From NCBI GenBank assembly GCA_964407265.1, contig CAYOUV010000014.1, positions 1 to 61,897 of the forward strand: a DNA stretch of 61,897 bases, written 5' to 3'. Made by a program: the position numbers and the translations under genes. Shown piece after piece: positions 16,574 to 25,018 of this stretch (position 1 is the first letter of the stretch; every line of letters starts with the position of its first letter). The notes below the pieces were generated by a model. It made no database searches, was not told the origin of the DNA, and saw only the letters and a program-made list of their open reading frames with translations. This DNA is from CAYOUV01 sp964407265. GTDB lineage: Bacteria > Chloroflexota > Anaerolineae > Anaerolineales > Villigracilaceae.

Positions 16574-18262
16574 TTACGGTCCAACCGTCGGCGTAGGCGT
16601 TTGCTCCAGCACGCGCCTGGTCACCAAATACCAGCTGGAAATGTCCACAAAGCGGTCGCTGGGATCAAACAAAGGCCCAATCTGTACGCCCTGTACCTGG
16701 GAATCCACAGCATAGCTGTAGACGGGGTAATACAGCAGAACAGCGGGAGTTTCCTTGGCGAAGATCACCTGGAAATTGCGATAAAGCCGCGTCCGTAACC
16801 CGAGATCGGTCGTCACGCGTGCCTGTTCCAGATATTCGCTTGCAGTGCGGTTGTCCCATTGCGAGTAGTTCTGTCCGCCTGTCTTTTCGGCCTGATGCCA
16901 GAAAGGATAGGGGTCAGGGTCAGGCGTACGCGAAAGGTTCAAATCAATCAGAGCGGCCTGATAATTGCGTCCGGTCAGGTTATCGTTGATCAACTGATCA
17001 TACGGAAGCGCCGAAAGGTCAACCTTGACGCCAATCTTGGCCCAGTCGCGCTGGATCGCCGCCGCGATTTGCGCGTGCAAGTCATCATTGGGATATAAAA
17101 GGGTGAACGACAGTGACTGGCCCTCTTTTTCGCGCACATCACCCCCGCTGGCCGGAATGGTGTAGCCCTCATCTTTTAAGATTTGAATGGCAGCATCGGG
17201 TTCATAATTGACGTGCTCGATACCGTTGTAGTAAGCCCATGAACCCGGCAGGATCGGGCTGTCGGCTTGAATGGCCTGTCCTGCCAAAATGTTATCCACC
17301 ATCCAGCGTCGATTGGTCCCCATCAACAAGGCCCGCCGCACCTTGGCTTCCTGAAAAAATGAGACCGAGGGATCATCCAGGTTAAAGAGCACCATGCTCA
17401 ATAGCGGCAGGCGGCTGGTGTAAATCGATAAATTTGGCTCAGCCAGCGCTGGCTGCAAAATATCGGGCGTGACGCGACCAATTCCCAATACCTCACCCTG
17501 CTGATAGGCATCCAGCGAAGCCTTGGCGCTCGGATAATAACGAAAGATAACCTGGTCGATAAACGGCTTTTGTCCGTAGTAATCTTCGAATTTTGTGAGC
17601 ACCACACCCACAATCTGACTGTTTTCAACGATCAGATGGTCCAATTTATACGGCCCGGTACCAACCGGTTTTAGATTGAAATCGGCATTAACGATTTGCT
17701 CCGGAGAAATGCCATCCAGCAGATGCTTGGGGAGCACGCCAAACGCAACGTAATCCAGGAAGGGAGCAAAGGGTTCAGGCAATTTGAACTGCAAGGTGCG
17801 GTCGTTCAATTTCTTGATATCGATCTGCCCCCACATATCCTTTACGTCCTGCGGGAAGTACGAGGAACTGGACTTGATCAAATCAATCGTGAAGATCACG
17901 TCCTCAGCGGTGACCGGTTCCCCGTCCTGCCAAACAGCATTTGGTCGGATGGAGAAATTGTAGATCGTCCCATCCTGGGACGAAGCCCACGAGTCGGCCA
18001 GGTCCGGTTGCGGCACACCATGCGTATCAAAACGGATCAGACCGCTGTAGATCAGTCGATCCACGTCGCGGTCAGGCGCGTTGTTCCAATCCAGTAGTGG
18101 ATTTAGCCGACTCATAGAACCGACTAAAGCCTCGGTGTAAACACCGCCGCTTGTCGGTTGCGGAGAGAGCGGTTGCAAGACCGGCTGTTGACTGAGCAAC
18201 AAGACCCCCACCAGAACCAGGGTCACGATCACAACCAGGATTTGCCAGCGAAGCTTCTTCAT
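16574..18262 (-). CDS. ABC-type oligopeptide-binding protein (SBP family 5)
   Basis: The 562-residue product matches family 5 solute-binding proteins (OppA/DppA type). Conserved blocks are LADSWASSQDGTIYNFSIR, WQDGEPVTAEDVIFTID, PVGTGPYKL and the RRALLMGTNRRWMVDNILAGQ region. The N-terminus (residues 4-24) is a hydrophobic anchor without a lipobox cysteine, so it is probably tethered by an uncleaved signal or released. No Opp permease or ATPase genes lie nearby, so it must use components encoded elsewhere or serve another role. The ATG at 18262 has no ribosome site and lies only five bases past the T-run of the secG terminator, which is odd for expression. Confidence 0.85.
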   Translation of the reverse strand: MKKLRWQILVVIVTLVLVGVLLLSQQPVLQPLSPQPTSGGVYTEALVGSMSRLNPLLDWNNAPDRDVDRLIYSGLIRFDTHGVPQPDLADSWASSQDGTIYNFSIRPNAVWQDGEPVTAEDVIFTIDLIKSSSSYFPQDVKDMWGQIDIKKLNDRTLQFKLPEPFAPFLDYVAFGVLPKHLLDGISPEQIVNADFNLKPVGTGPYKLDHLIVENSQIVGVVLTKFEDYYGQKPFIDQVIFRYYPSAKASLDAYQQGEVLGIGRVTPDILQPALAEPNLSIYTSRLPLLSMVLFNLDDPSVSFFQEAKVRRALLMGTNRRWMVDNILAGQAIQADSPILPGSWAYYNGIEHVNYEPDAAIQILKDEGYTIPASGGDVREKEGQSLSFTLLYPNDDLHAQIAAAIQRDWAKIGVKVDLSALPYDQLINDNLTGRNYQAALIDLNLSRTPDPDPYPFWHQAEKTGGQNYSQWDNRTASEYLEQARVTTDLGLRTRLYRNFQVIFAKETPAVLLYYPVYSYAVDSQVQGVQIGPLFDPSDRFVDISSWYLVTRRVLEQTPTPTVGP

Positions 18263-18267
18263 AGGCG

Positions 18268-18329
18268 AAAAAAAAGAAAGGCCTTACCCCGGACCAGCCT
18301 GTCAGGCAAAGTCCGGTAAACAGCCTTTC
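18268..18329 (-). terminator. long terminator after secG, abutting the peptide-binding protein gene
   Basis: On the minus strand a nested stem forms from GAAAGGC with GCCTTTC, then TTACCGGAC with GTCCGGGGTAA (two-base bulge) and an inner GCCT/AGGC stem. It is followed by eight T residues. It starts 17 bases after the secG stop, and its T-run ends five bases before the next ATG. Confidence 0.8.
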
Positions 18330-18345
18330 AGGATCAGAGTAATTC

Positions 18346-18570
18346 CTAGCGTGAGAGGATTACCGAGGCAATCGCCAGGGCAAAAAAGATTACGCTCAGA
18401 ACAATGGTGACCCAAAACAGTGATTTTTCGATCCCACGCCGCGCAGTAAATACGCCGCCAGTATCGGCTCCGGTCAACCCGCCAAGGCCAGCGCCTTTAC
18501 TCTGCAAGATCACACTGATAATCAGGGCGATAGAAGTTATAATCAGAGCTACATCAATATAAGTTGTCAT
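18346..18570 (-). CDS. secG: preprotein translocase subunit SecG
   Basis: Starting at the ATG at 18570 after GCAGGAGGC, the product is 74 residues, the normal SecG length. It has two transmembrane segments (about 5-23 and 52-72) joined by the conserved ILQSKGAGLGGLTG loop. SecG associates with SecYE and assists protein export. The longer upstream reading frame lacks hydrophobic or conserved sequence and overlaps the ribosome site. It is divergent from the PHP gene at 18705. Confidence 0.93.
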   Translation of the reverse strand: MTTYIDVALIITSIALIISVILQSKGAGLGGLTGADTGGVFTARRGIEKSLFWVTIVLSVIFFALAIASVILSR

Positions 18571-18704
18571 ACCTTTTTGCCTCCTGCAAAATGAGCGGGG
18601 CAAATTATACCTGTGTTGCATCCGAATCGTCAACCAGCAAGCTCTCGGGGAATGTGACATCGGGTAATTTAGGGATTGTTCTACATTCTTCGGTCGGAGT
18701 CTGC

Positions 18705-19769
18705 ATGCACGAAATTATTGTCAACCTGCACATGCATACGCGCTACTCGGACGGTAGCGGCACACATCAGGATATCGTCCAAGCTGCGTTTCAAACCGGA
18801 CTGGACGTGGTCATCGTCACCGACCACAACGTCCTGGTGCAGGGCTTGGAAGGTTATCAACGGCGCAAGGACAAGCGCGTGCTGCTTTTGATCGGGCAGG
18901 AAATCCATGACCAGGATCGCGACCCTCAAAAAAATCACTTACTGGTCTTTAACGCGGGGCGGGAAATGGCCACCCTGGCGGATGACCCGCAGGCGCTGAT
19001 TAACGCCGTCCGCAACCAGGGCGGATTGTCGTTCATCGCCCATCCCGTCGATCCAGAAGCTCCGGCTTTCGGCGAGAGCGACATTTCCTGGGTCAATTGG
19101 GAGGTCGACGGATTTACCGGACTGGAATTGTGGAATGCGTTTAGCGAATTTAAAACCGTTCTCAAAAGCAAGCTGCACGGCTTGTTCTATGCATTTTTTC
19201 CTGAATTCATCGCCTATGGTCCGAACCTGGAAACGCTGCGTATTTGGGACGAATTTCTCGCTAAGGGCAAACACATCAGTGCCATCGGCGGTTCGGACGC
19301 GCATGCCTTGCATCAGCACCTGGGTCCGATCCAGCGGGTCATCTTTCCCTACAAATTTCATTTCCGCAGCATCAATACTCATTTGTTGATTCCCCAACCT
19401 CTAACCGGCGATCTGACCACCGACCAGCGTATGATCTACGAAGCGCTGTCCATTGGACGCGGTTTCATCGGATACGACTTATCGGGTGACACACGCGGAT
19501 TCCGCTTCAGCGCACAAGGGCGTGAAAATTCAGCTCTGATGGGCGAGGAAATCCAGGTGGAGGGTGGGATTACCCTGCAAATCCATTTGCCCGGCCTGGC
19601 CTCGGAAATCCGCCTGTTCAAAGACGGGCAGCTCTTTAAAAATTGGCGGCGCGTCATGGCCGGAGCCTGTGTTACCACCGAACCGGGTGTCTACCGCGTG
19701 GAAATCTACAAGAATTTCCTCGGCCGCAAACGCGGTTGGATTTTCAGCAACCCGATCTACCTACGCTAA
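18705..19769 (+). CDS. PHP-domain metal-dependent phosphoesterase
   Basis: The ATG at 18705 is preceded by GGAG at 18696-18699 and the product (354 residues) then begins directly with the first PHP motif, NLHMHTRYSDGSG. Further metal-binding motifs are VTDHN, FIAHPVDPE and GGSDAH. PHP proteins hydrolyse phosphoester bonds in nucleotides, sugars or nucleic acids. This one is related to the TrpH/YciV-like stand-alone group, in which 3',5'-nucleotide hydrolysis is known. A C-terminal beta-rich segment (about 265-354) may be a small accessory domain. The GT4 gene follows after 56 bases. Confidence 0.85.
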   Translation: MHEIIVNLHMHTRYSDGSGTHQDIVQAAFQTGLDVVIVTDHNVLVQGLEGYQRRKDKRVLLLIGQEIHDQDRDPQKNHLLVFNAGREMATLADDPQALINAVRNQGGLSFIAHPVDPEAPAFGESDISWVNWEVDGFTGLELWNAFSEFKTVLKSKLHGLFYAFFPEFIAYGPNLETLRIWDEFLAKGKHISAIGGSDAHALHQHLGPIQRVIFPYKFHFRSINTHLLIPQPLTGDLTTDQRMIYEALSIGRGFIGYDLSGDTRGFRFSAQGRENSALMGEEIQVEGGITLQIHLPGLASEIRLFKDGQLFKNWRRVMAGACVTTEPGVYRVEIYKNFLGRKRGWIFSNPIYLR

Positions 19770-19825
19770 GCCGTCTTGAGGGCTCTCTTTCCCCGCCGTA
19801 GGATTAAATTGACAAGGATAAAACC

Positions 19826-21022
19826 ATGCGAATCGGCATGATGGTGGATACCTACAAACCCCATATCAGCGGCATTACCAATTACATCGACCTGAACAAA
19901 CGCTACCTGGAAGCAGCCGGGCACGACGTTTCCATATTCACGTTCGGGGACCTGGAATATCCTGACGATGAACCGGGTGTAGTCCGCAGCCCTGGCCTGC
20001 CTCTCGTTGACACCGGGTTTTACCTTTCCTTCCGCTACACCCGCGAAGCCAAACAGCTCCTGCAGACCATGGACATCGTCCACGTGCATCACCCCTTCCT
20101 AAGCGGACGACTGGCGCTGCGTTATTGTCGGCCCTTGCAAATCCCGATCATCTTCACCAACCATACACGTTACGACTTGTATGCCCAAGCCTACCTGCCG
20201 ATGCTGCCCGAAGAGGTCAGTGAAACCCTGCTGGAAGCTTATATGCCCCCCTTCTGTGACGCGGTCGACCTGGTGATCTCTCCCTCCGAGGGTATGGCCA
20301 AAGTGCTGCGCCAGCTCGGCGTGGAAAGCCACATCGAGATCGTCCCCAACGGTGTCGACCTGAAACGCTACTTCCAAGCCGAGCCGATGCTGCGCAAGGA
20401 TTTCGGTTTCGCGCCAGAAGATGTATTGCTGATCTATGTCGGGCGGCTGGGACCGGAAAAAAATATTGAATTCCTGATCCGCACTTTTTCAGGCGTGGCG
20501 CAGGCGCTGGATAACGTCCGTTTGCTGCTGGTCGGCGGAGGCCCGGCACGCGATGATCTGGAAAAACTAGCCGGGGAATTGGGGATTGCCGACCGCCTTC
20601 ACTTTACCGGAATGATCCCTTACGAGAAGATGCCTGCCTATCTGGCCATGTGTGATGCCTTCGTGACGGCCTCCGTTACCGAAGTTCATCCGTTATCGGT
20701 CATCGAGGCCATGGGAACCGGTTTGCCTGTGATGGGTATTCATTCGCCCGGCGTCGGGGATACAGTCGAAGATGGGGTCACCGGGTTTCTCGCCACCCAT
20801 GACTTGCCCGCCTTCACTGCTAAGCTGACCAGGCTCTGCCTTGATCGCGAACTGCACCGCAGGATGGGAGAGGCTGCCCGCCGGGCTTCGACCCAATACG
20901 CAATCGGGCGCACTACGCAGATTATGATCGACCATTACCAGCAATTGGTATTTGCTGCGCATCCGCGCAAGAAATCCTGGAGTGTTCGACTCCGCAGCTT
21001 GATGGAGCGTTATCGCTTATGA
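19826..21022 (+). CDS. family 4 glycosyltransferase
   Basis: This 398-residue GT-B protein has the N-terminal acceptor-domain motif GITNYIDLN and the C-terminal donor-domain motifs NGVDLKRYF, EKNIEFLIRTF and TEVHPLSVIEAMGTGLPV. The last contains the EX7E pair typical of retaining GT4 enzymes. Such proteins often glucosylate diacylglycerol or build surface glycans, so a membrane-glycolipid role is plausible. AAGGA precedes the ATG. Its stop overlaps the ATG of a 56-codon ORF (ATGA), and that ORF overlaps miaA. Confidence 0.88.
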   Translation: MRIGMMVDTYKPHISGITNYIDLNKRYLEAAGHDVSIFTFGDLEYPDDEPGVVRSPGLPLVDTGFYLSFRYTREAKQLLQTMDIVHVHHPFLSGRLALRYCRPLQIPIIFTNHTRYDLYAQAYLPMLPEEVSETLLEAYMPPFCDAVDLVISPSEGMAKVLRQLGVESHIEIVPNGVDLKRYFQAEPMLRKDFGFAPEDVLLIYVGRLGPEKNIEFLIRTFSGVAQALDNVRLLLVGGGPARDDLEKLAGELGIADRLHFTGMIPYEKMPAYLAMCDAFVTASVTEVHPLSVIEAMGTGLPVMGIHSPGVGDTVEDGVTGFLATHDLPAFTAKLTRLCLDRELHRRMGEAARRASTQYAIGRTTQIMIDHYQQLVFAAHPRKKSWSVRLRSLMERYRL

Positions 21023-21189
21023 GCCACAACCAGCAAGCCGGCCGCAAACAGGGGCATCTGCACGCTGCAGTCGAACACCTCTCGCCTGAACACGCCAAAT
21101 TGGGGAGAGACTGGCGCATAGGCGCTCTCGCTGTGGCAGGAAAGCCGGGCTACAAACCAGTCATCACGCAATTCGAAAATGTCATATAA
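21019..21189 (+). CDS. 56-residue ORF coupling the glycosyltransferase gene to miaA
   Basis: An ATG at 21019 overlaps the glycosyltransferase stop (ATGA). The frame runs 56 codons to TAA at 21187-21189, overlapping the first 11 bases of miaA. The peptide is basic and polar (MSHNQQAGRKQGHLHAA at the start, GKPGYKPVITQFENVI at the end), has no membrane segment and is not a family I know. The four-base start overlap and the lack of a good ribosome site for miaA favour real, coupled translation. The alternative is a non-coding spacer that happens to be open. Confidence 0.45.
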   Translation: MSHNQQAGRKQGHLHAAVEHLSPEHAKLGRDWRIGALAVAGKPGYKPVITQFENVI

Positions 21190-22126
21190 GCCTCCGCTAA
21201 TCCTGCTGGTCGGGCCGACCGCGGTCGGTAAAACCGAACTTTCCATCCGCTTGGCTGAAGAGCTTGATGGTGAAATCGTCTCAGCCGATTCGCGATTGTT
21301 TTATCGTGACATGGACATCGGAACGGCCAAACCTTCCCCACAGGATCGTGCACGAGTTCCCCACCATCTGATCGATGTAGCCAACCCGGACGAGACCTGG
21401 TCGCTGGCAGTCTTCCAACGTGCGGCACACGAGGCAATCGCCGCGATCCGCCAGCGCGATAAACTGCCATTTCTGGTCGGCGGGACGGGCCAATACATCC
21501 GTGCAGTGACCCAGGACTGGTCGCCGCCCGATGTCCAGCCCGATCCGCGTCTGCGCGGGGTGTTGGAAAAATTAGCGGAGAAACACGACATATATTGGCT
21601 ACACGAAGGCCTGAGGCGGAACGACCCCCAAGCCGCCGCCAAGATTGACCCACGCAACCAGCGCCGCACAATCCGCGCTCTCGAAGTTATCTTCAGCACC
21701 GGCCAACCTTTCACCGCGCAGCGCGGACGCGGCGCATCTCCCTACCGCTGCTTGACCATCGGTTTGCAACGCCCGCGGCCGGAACTATATGCGCGCGTAG
21801 ATGCACGCATCGAATCCATGTTTGCGAACGGATTTCTGGACGAAGTCAAACGCTTGCTAGGTGCAGGCTATTCCCCCGATCTGCCAACCCTGTCTGCGAT
21901 TGGGTACCGTGAGTGTGTGGCCGTCCTGCGTGGAAGGATGAGTCTGGAAGATGCGAAAACGCAAATCAAGCGCACCACGCGCGTCTTCGTCCGCAGGCAA
22001 GCCAACTGGTTCAAAGCAAATGACCCAAATATCCACTGGTTCGAGGCCGGGAATGCGGGTATTGAGCAAGGAATATTAGCATTAATCAGAAAATGGCTTA
22101 ATCACAACCATTCCCAGAACGTGTAA
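21179..22126 (+). CDS. miaA: tRNA dimethylallyltransferase
   Basis: The 315-residue product is MiaA, which transfers a dimethylallyl group to A37 of tRNAs reading UNN codons. The P-loop GPTAVGKT occupies residues 12-19. DSRLFYRDMDIGTAKP is the conserved tRNA/substrate block, GGTGQYIRA follows, and the C-terminus carries the IGYRECVAVL element. The length is typical. The start has no evident ribosome site and overlaps the small upstream ORF, suggesting translational coupling. It is convergent with the phosphate transporter gene, with only 24 bases between the stops. Confidence 0.95.
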   Translation: MSYKPPLILLVGPTAVGKTELSIRLAEELDGEIVSADSRLFYRDMDIGTAKPSPQDRARVPHHLIDVANPDETWSLAVFQRAAHEAIAAIRQRDKLPFLVGGTGQYIRAVTQDWSPPDVQPDPRLRGVLEKLAEKHDIYWLHEGLRRNDPQAAAKIDPRNQRRTIRALEVIFSTGQPFTAQRGRGASPYRCLTIGLQRPRPELYARVDARIESMFANGFLDEVKRLLGAGYSPDLPTLSAIGYRECVAVLRGRMSLEDAKTQIKRTTRVFVRRQANWFKANDPNIHWFEAGNAGIEQGILALIRKWLNHNHSQNV

Positions 22127-22150
22127 CCCCCCGACTCGTGGTTGAAAAAA

Positions 22151-23134
22151 TCAGAATACGCGCAGCAGCCAGGTAGCCAACAAATAGACCAGGGAAGAAA
22201 AAGTTGCCGTAACCGGGATGGTTAACAGCCAGGCAGTCAGCATATCCTGGCCGACACTCCAGCGGACTTTCCCAAATCGCTCAGCTGCCCCCGCCCCGAT
22301 GATGGCCGAGCTGATGACCTGCGTTGTGCTGACCGGTCCACCGAGGAGGGCCGCTGCGGCGATCACGCCTGCGCTGGCCAATTGAGCCGAGACGCCATGA
22401 ACGGGGCGTACGCGGAACACTTTCCCACCCAAGGTGCGGATTTGCCGCCAGCCGCCGAAGGAAGCGCCGGCAGCAATCGCCAGCGCGGCAGCCACGATCA
22501 CCCACTGCGGTACGTAAAAAGAAGGAATGATTCCACCGATCAATAACACCAGCGTAATTACACCCATGGTCTTCTGAGAATCGTTCGCCCCGTGGCTGAG
22601 AGCCAGACCGAACAAGGTCACAGATTGGAGCACACGAAACAAATCATTGACCCGCGGTGTAGCGCGACTCGATAGCAGGTAAATGATTTTTGTGAACAGG
22701 TACCCGGCCAGAAGTCCAAAAATTGGCGAAAGCGTCAACGCCAGTACAATTTTTAGCAATCCGCCCCACTTGACTACATCTAATCCGTAAGCCAGGATTG
22801 CCGGCCCGACCAATCCACCAATCAACGCATGAGAAGAAGATGACGGAATACCACCATACCAGGTGATCAGATTCCACCCAATCGCCGCAATTAAACCGGC
22901 CAGGATCACCTGCAAATTGATCGCGCTGGTATCCAGCAGGTCACCACCGATTGTCCGAGCGACAGCCACACCAAATAAAAACGGTCCAAGAAGCTCTCCC
23001 AGGGCCGTAACGCGCAAAGCCCAACGCGGCGATAAAGCCCTGGAGGAAATCACCGCCGCAACCAGGGAACCGCTGTCATTGAAACCATTTAAAAAATCAT
23101 AAATAAGCGCCAATGAAATGCAAAAAATTATCAT
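22151..23134 (-). CDS. pit: inorganic phosphate transporter, PiT family
   Basis: The 327-residue membrane protein has about ten hydrophobic segments and the two PiT signature repeats: DFLNGFNDSGSLVAAVI at the N-terminus and GLALSHGANDSQKTMGVI in the middle. PiT proteins import inorganic phosphate (often as a metal complex) with protons or cations. The ATG at 23134 fits the family N-terminus, has no ribosome site, and follows a TATGAT -10 element by about six bases, which suggests a leaderless message. No phoU-like partner is adjacent. It is divergent from the acyl-CoA ligase gene. Confidence 0.92.
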   Translation of the reverse strand: MIIFCISLALIYDFLNGFNDSGSLVAAVISSRALSPRWALRVTALGELLGPFLFGVAVARTIGGDLLDTSAINLQVILAGLIAAIGWNLITWYGGIPSSSSHALIGGLVGPAILAYGLDVVKWGGLLKIVLALTLSPIFGLLAGYLFTKIIYLLSSRATPRVNDLFRVLQSVTLFGLALSHGANDSQKTMGVITLVLLIGGIIPSFYVPQWVIVAAALAIAAGASFGGWRQIRTLGGKVFRVRPVHGVSAQLASAGVIAAAALLGGPVSTTQVISSAIIGAGAAERFGKVRWSVGQDMLTAWLLTIPVTATFSSLVYLLATWLLRVF

Positions 23135-23140
23135 AAAAAA

Positions 23141-23149
23141 ATCATACCA
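23141..23149 (-). promoter_or_regulatory. extended -10 promoter of the phosphate transporter gene
   Basis: On the minus strand TGGTATGAT ends six bases before the ATG at 23134, which would put the transcription start at the start codon. It lies next to the -35 of the opposing promoter at 23153. Confidence 0.5.
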
Positions 23150-23152
23150 TAA

Positions 23153-23181
23153 TTGACTTTTAATTTTTTCGTCGCTATACT
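23153..23181 (+). promoter_or_regulatory. sigma70-type promoter of the acyl-CoA ligase gene
   Basis: TTGACT (23153-23158) and TATACT (23176-23181) are separated by exactly 17 bases, near consensus. Transcription would start near 23188, leaving a leader of about 49 bases before the ATG at 23237. Confidence 0.75.
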
Positions 23182-23236
23182 ACATATACCGATAGCCAAA
23201 AGTGGTTTAACACAAGACCAAAGGAGGAGATACGCG

Positions 23237-24940
23237 ATGAATGACAATCCCTGGTTAGCCCATTACGATCCAGGTGTTCCACAAACCATCGATTACCCCA
23301 AGGTGCCGCTGTCTTATTTTTTGGAGGAGTCGGCACGAAAATATCCGGACCGGGCCTGCACAATCTTCAAGGGAGCAGAGATTTCATTCAAGGAAATGAA
23401 TGAAATCTCCGACCAGTTTGCGGGAGCGCTGGCGGGTTTGGGCGTCAAAAAGGGAGACCGGGTGGGAATCTTTATGCCCAATACACCTCAGTTTGTAATG
23501 GCTTATTTCGGCATTCTCAAGGCAGGCGGCGTGGTGGTCGCGACCAATCCACTCTACACGCCAAACGAAATCGAGCATCAGGTCAATGATGCCGGTATCG
23601 AGATTATGCTCGTAATGAGCAATTTCTATCAAACCATCAAAAAAGCCCAGCCCAAAACCAAAATCAAGACCATCATCGTCACCAACCTGAAAGAAGCCCT
23701 GCCGCCGCTGCTGCGCGTGCTCTTCACACTGGCGATGGAGAAGAAAGGTGGACATCGCATCGAAGGCGGATTAGCGGAAGGCGACATCTGGATGAAGGAG
23801 CTGATTGCGAAGTACACCCCAGCCGATCGTCCCAAACTCGAACTGGGTACAGCTGATACGGCTTTATTCCAGTACTCGGGCGGAACCACCGGTGTCTCCA
23901 AAGGTGCAGTCGCCACAAATTACAATGTCGTTGCCGACACATTACAAATCGCGCGCTGGATGGCCAACCTTGAAGAAGGCAAGGAAATTACCCTAATGGC
24001 CATTCCGCTCTTCCATGTTTACGGCATGGTGGCCGGGATGCATTTCTCGCTTGCTACAGGCGCTAGCATGGTGATGATCCCCAATCCACGCGATTTGAAG
24101 GATTTGCTGGAGAACATCAACAAATACCATCCCAGCATTTTCCCGGGTGTCCCAACACTCTACAACGCGATCAATAACAATCCGGATGTTATCGCTGGAA
24201 AATATGATCTTTCATCGATCAAGGCTTGCATTTCGGGGTCTGCGCCTTTGATGCGAGAGACCAAGGAAAAATTCGAGTCCCTGACCGGCGGTGTGGTCTT
24301 CGAGGGCTATGGCCTATCGGAAGCACCGACTGCCACGCACTGCAACCCGCTCTTAGGAGTGAACAAGACCGGCTCGATTGGTATGCCGCTGCCGGATGTG
24401 GACTGCAAGATCATCAGCCTCGACGACGGTGAGACCGAATTGCCAATTGGCGAAATCGGGGAACTGGTGGTCAATGGCCCGCAGGTGATGAAGGGTTACC
24501 ACAATATGCCGACTGAGACGGCCAATGCCTTGCGCAAGCTGAAGGATGGCAAAACCTGGCTCTTCACCGGTGACATCGCCCGTATGGACGAGGATGGCTA
24601 TTTTTACATCGTCGACCGCAAAAAAGAATTGATCAAACCAGGCGGATACCAGGTTTGGCCACGTGAAGTCGAGGAGGCAATCGCTGCAAACCCGAAAGTT
24701 ATGGAAGTCGGTGTAGCCGGTATTCCCGATCCGTACCGCGGCGAGACCGTCAAAGCCTGGATCGTCAAGAAGGATCCCTCTCTGACTGAAGAGGAGCTTA
24801 AAGCCTGGTGCAAGGAGCGTCTCGCGGCCTACAAAGTCCCCACCCATTACGAATTCCGAGACGAACTGCCAAAGACCACCGTCGGCAAGATTTTGCGCCG
24901 CGAACTGGTCCGGCAGCACAAGGAATCAGAAGCCGGGTAA
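23237..24940 (+). CDS. long-chain fatty acid-CoA ligase (AMP-binding family)
   Basis: The ATG at 23237 follows AGGAGG at 23222-23227 and gives 567 residues, the usual size. Adenylate-forming motifs are present in order: YSGGTTGVSKGA (about 213-224), the VFEGYGLSEAPTATH block, GEIGELVVNGPQVMKGY, TGDIARMDEDGYF, DRKKELIKPGGYQVWP (about 460) and PKTTVGKILRREL with the catalytic Lys near the C-terminus. It activates fatty acids to acyl-CoA through an acyl-AMP intermediate. It resembles FadD, but no beta-oxidation genes are adjacent, so chain-length preference is unknown. It ends at a strong bidirectional terminator. Confidence 0.9.
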   Translation: MNDNPWLAHYDPGVPQTIDYPKVPLSYFLEESARKYPDRACTIFKGAEISFKEMNEISDQFAGALAGLGVKKGDRVGIFMPNTPQFVMAYFGILKAGGVVVATNPLYTPNEIEHQVNDAGIEIMLVMSNFYQTIKKAQPKTKIKTIIVTNLKEALPPLLRVLFTLAMEKKGGHRIEGGLAEGDIWMKELIAKYTPADRPKLELGTADTALFQYSGGTTGVSKGAVATNYNVVADTLQIARWMANLEEGKEITLMAIPLFHVYGMVAGMHFSLATGASMVMIPNPRDLKDLLENINKYHPSIFPGVPTLYNAINNNPDVIAGKYDLSSIKACISGSAPLMRETKEKFESLTGGVVFEGYGLSEAPTATHCNPLLGVNKTGSIGMPLPDVDCKIISLDDGETELPIGEIGELVVNGPQVMKGYHNMPTETANALRKLKDGKTWLFTGDIARMDEDGYFYIVDRKKELIKPGGYQVWPREVEEAIAANPKVMEVGVAGIPDPYRGETVKAWIVKKDPSLTEEELKAWCKERLAAYKVPTHYEFRDELPKTTVGKILRRELVRQHKESEAG

Positions 24941-24955
24941 AAGGAAATACGAATA

Positions 24956-24994
24956 AGCAAAAGAGGCTTTCTTTTTCAGAAAGCCTCTTTTGCT
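24956..24994. terminator. perfect 17-bp bidirectional terminator between acyl-CoA ligase and ftsH genes
   Basis: AGCAAAAGAGGCTTTCT (24956-24972) is exactly complementary to 24978-24994 around the loop TTTTC. The genes on either side are convergent. The A- and T-rich stem base could let it work both ways. Confidence 0.85.
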
Positions 24995-25018
24995 GTTTCA
25001 GGGTAGCTTTGCAGTATT

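Noticed and set aside
18268..18329. Nested stem resembling a structured RNA or riboswitch
   Set aside because: No riboswitch class consensus could be recognised; position and T-run fit a terminator for secG, though a leader role is kept as a finding.
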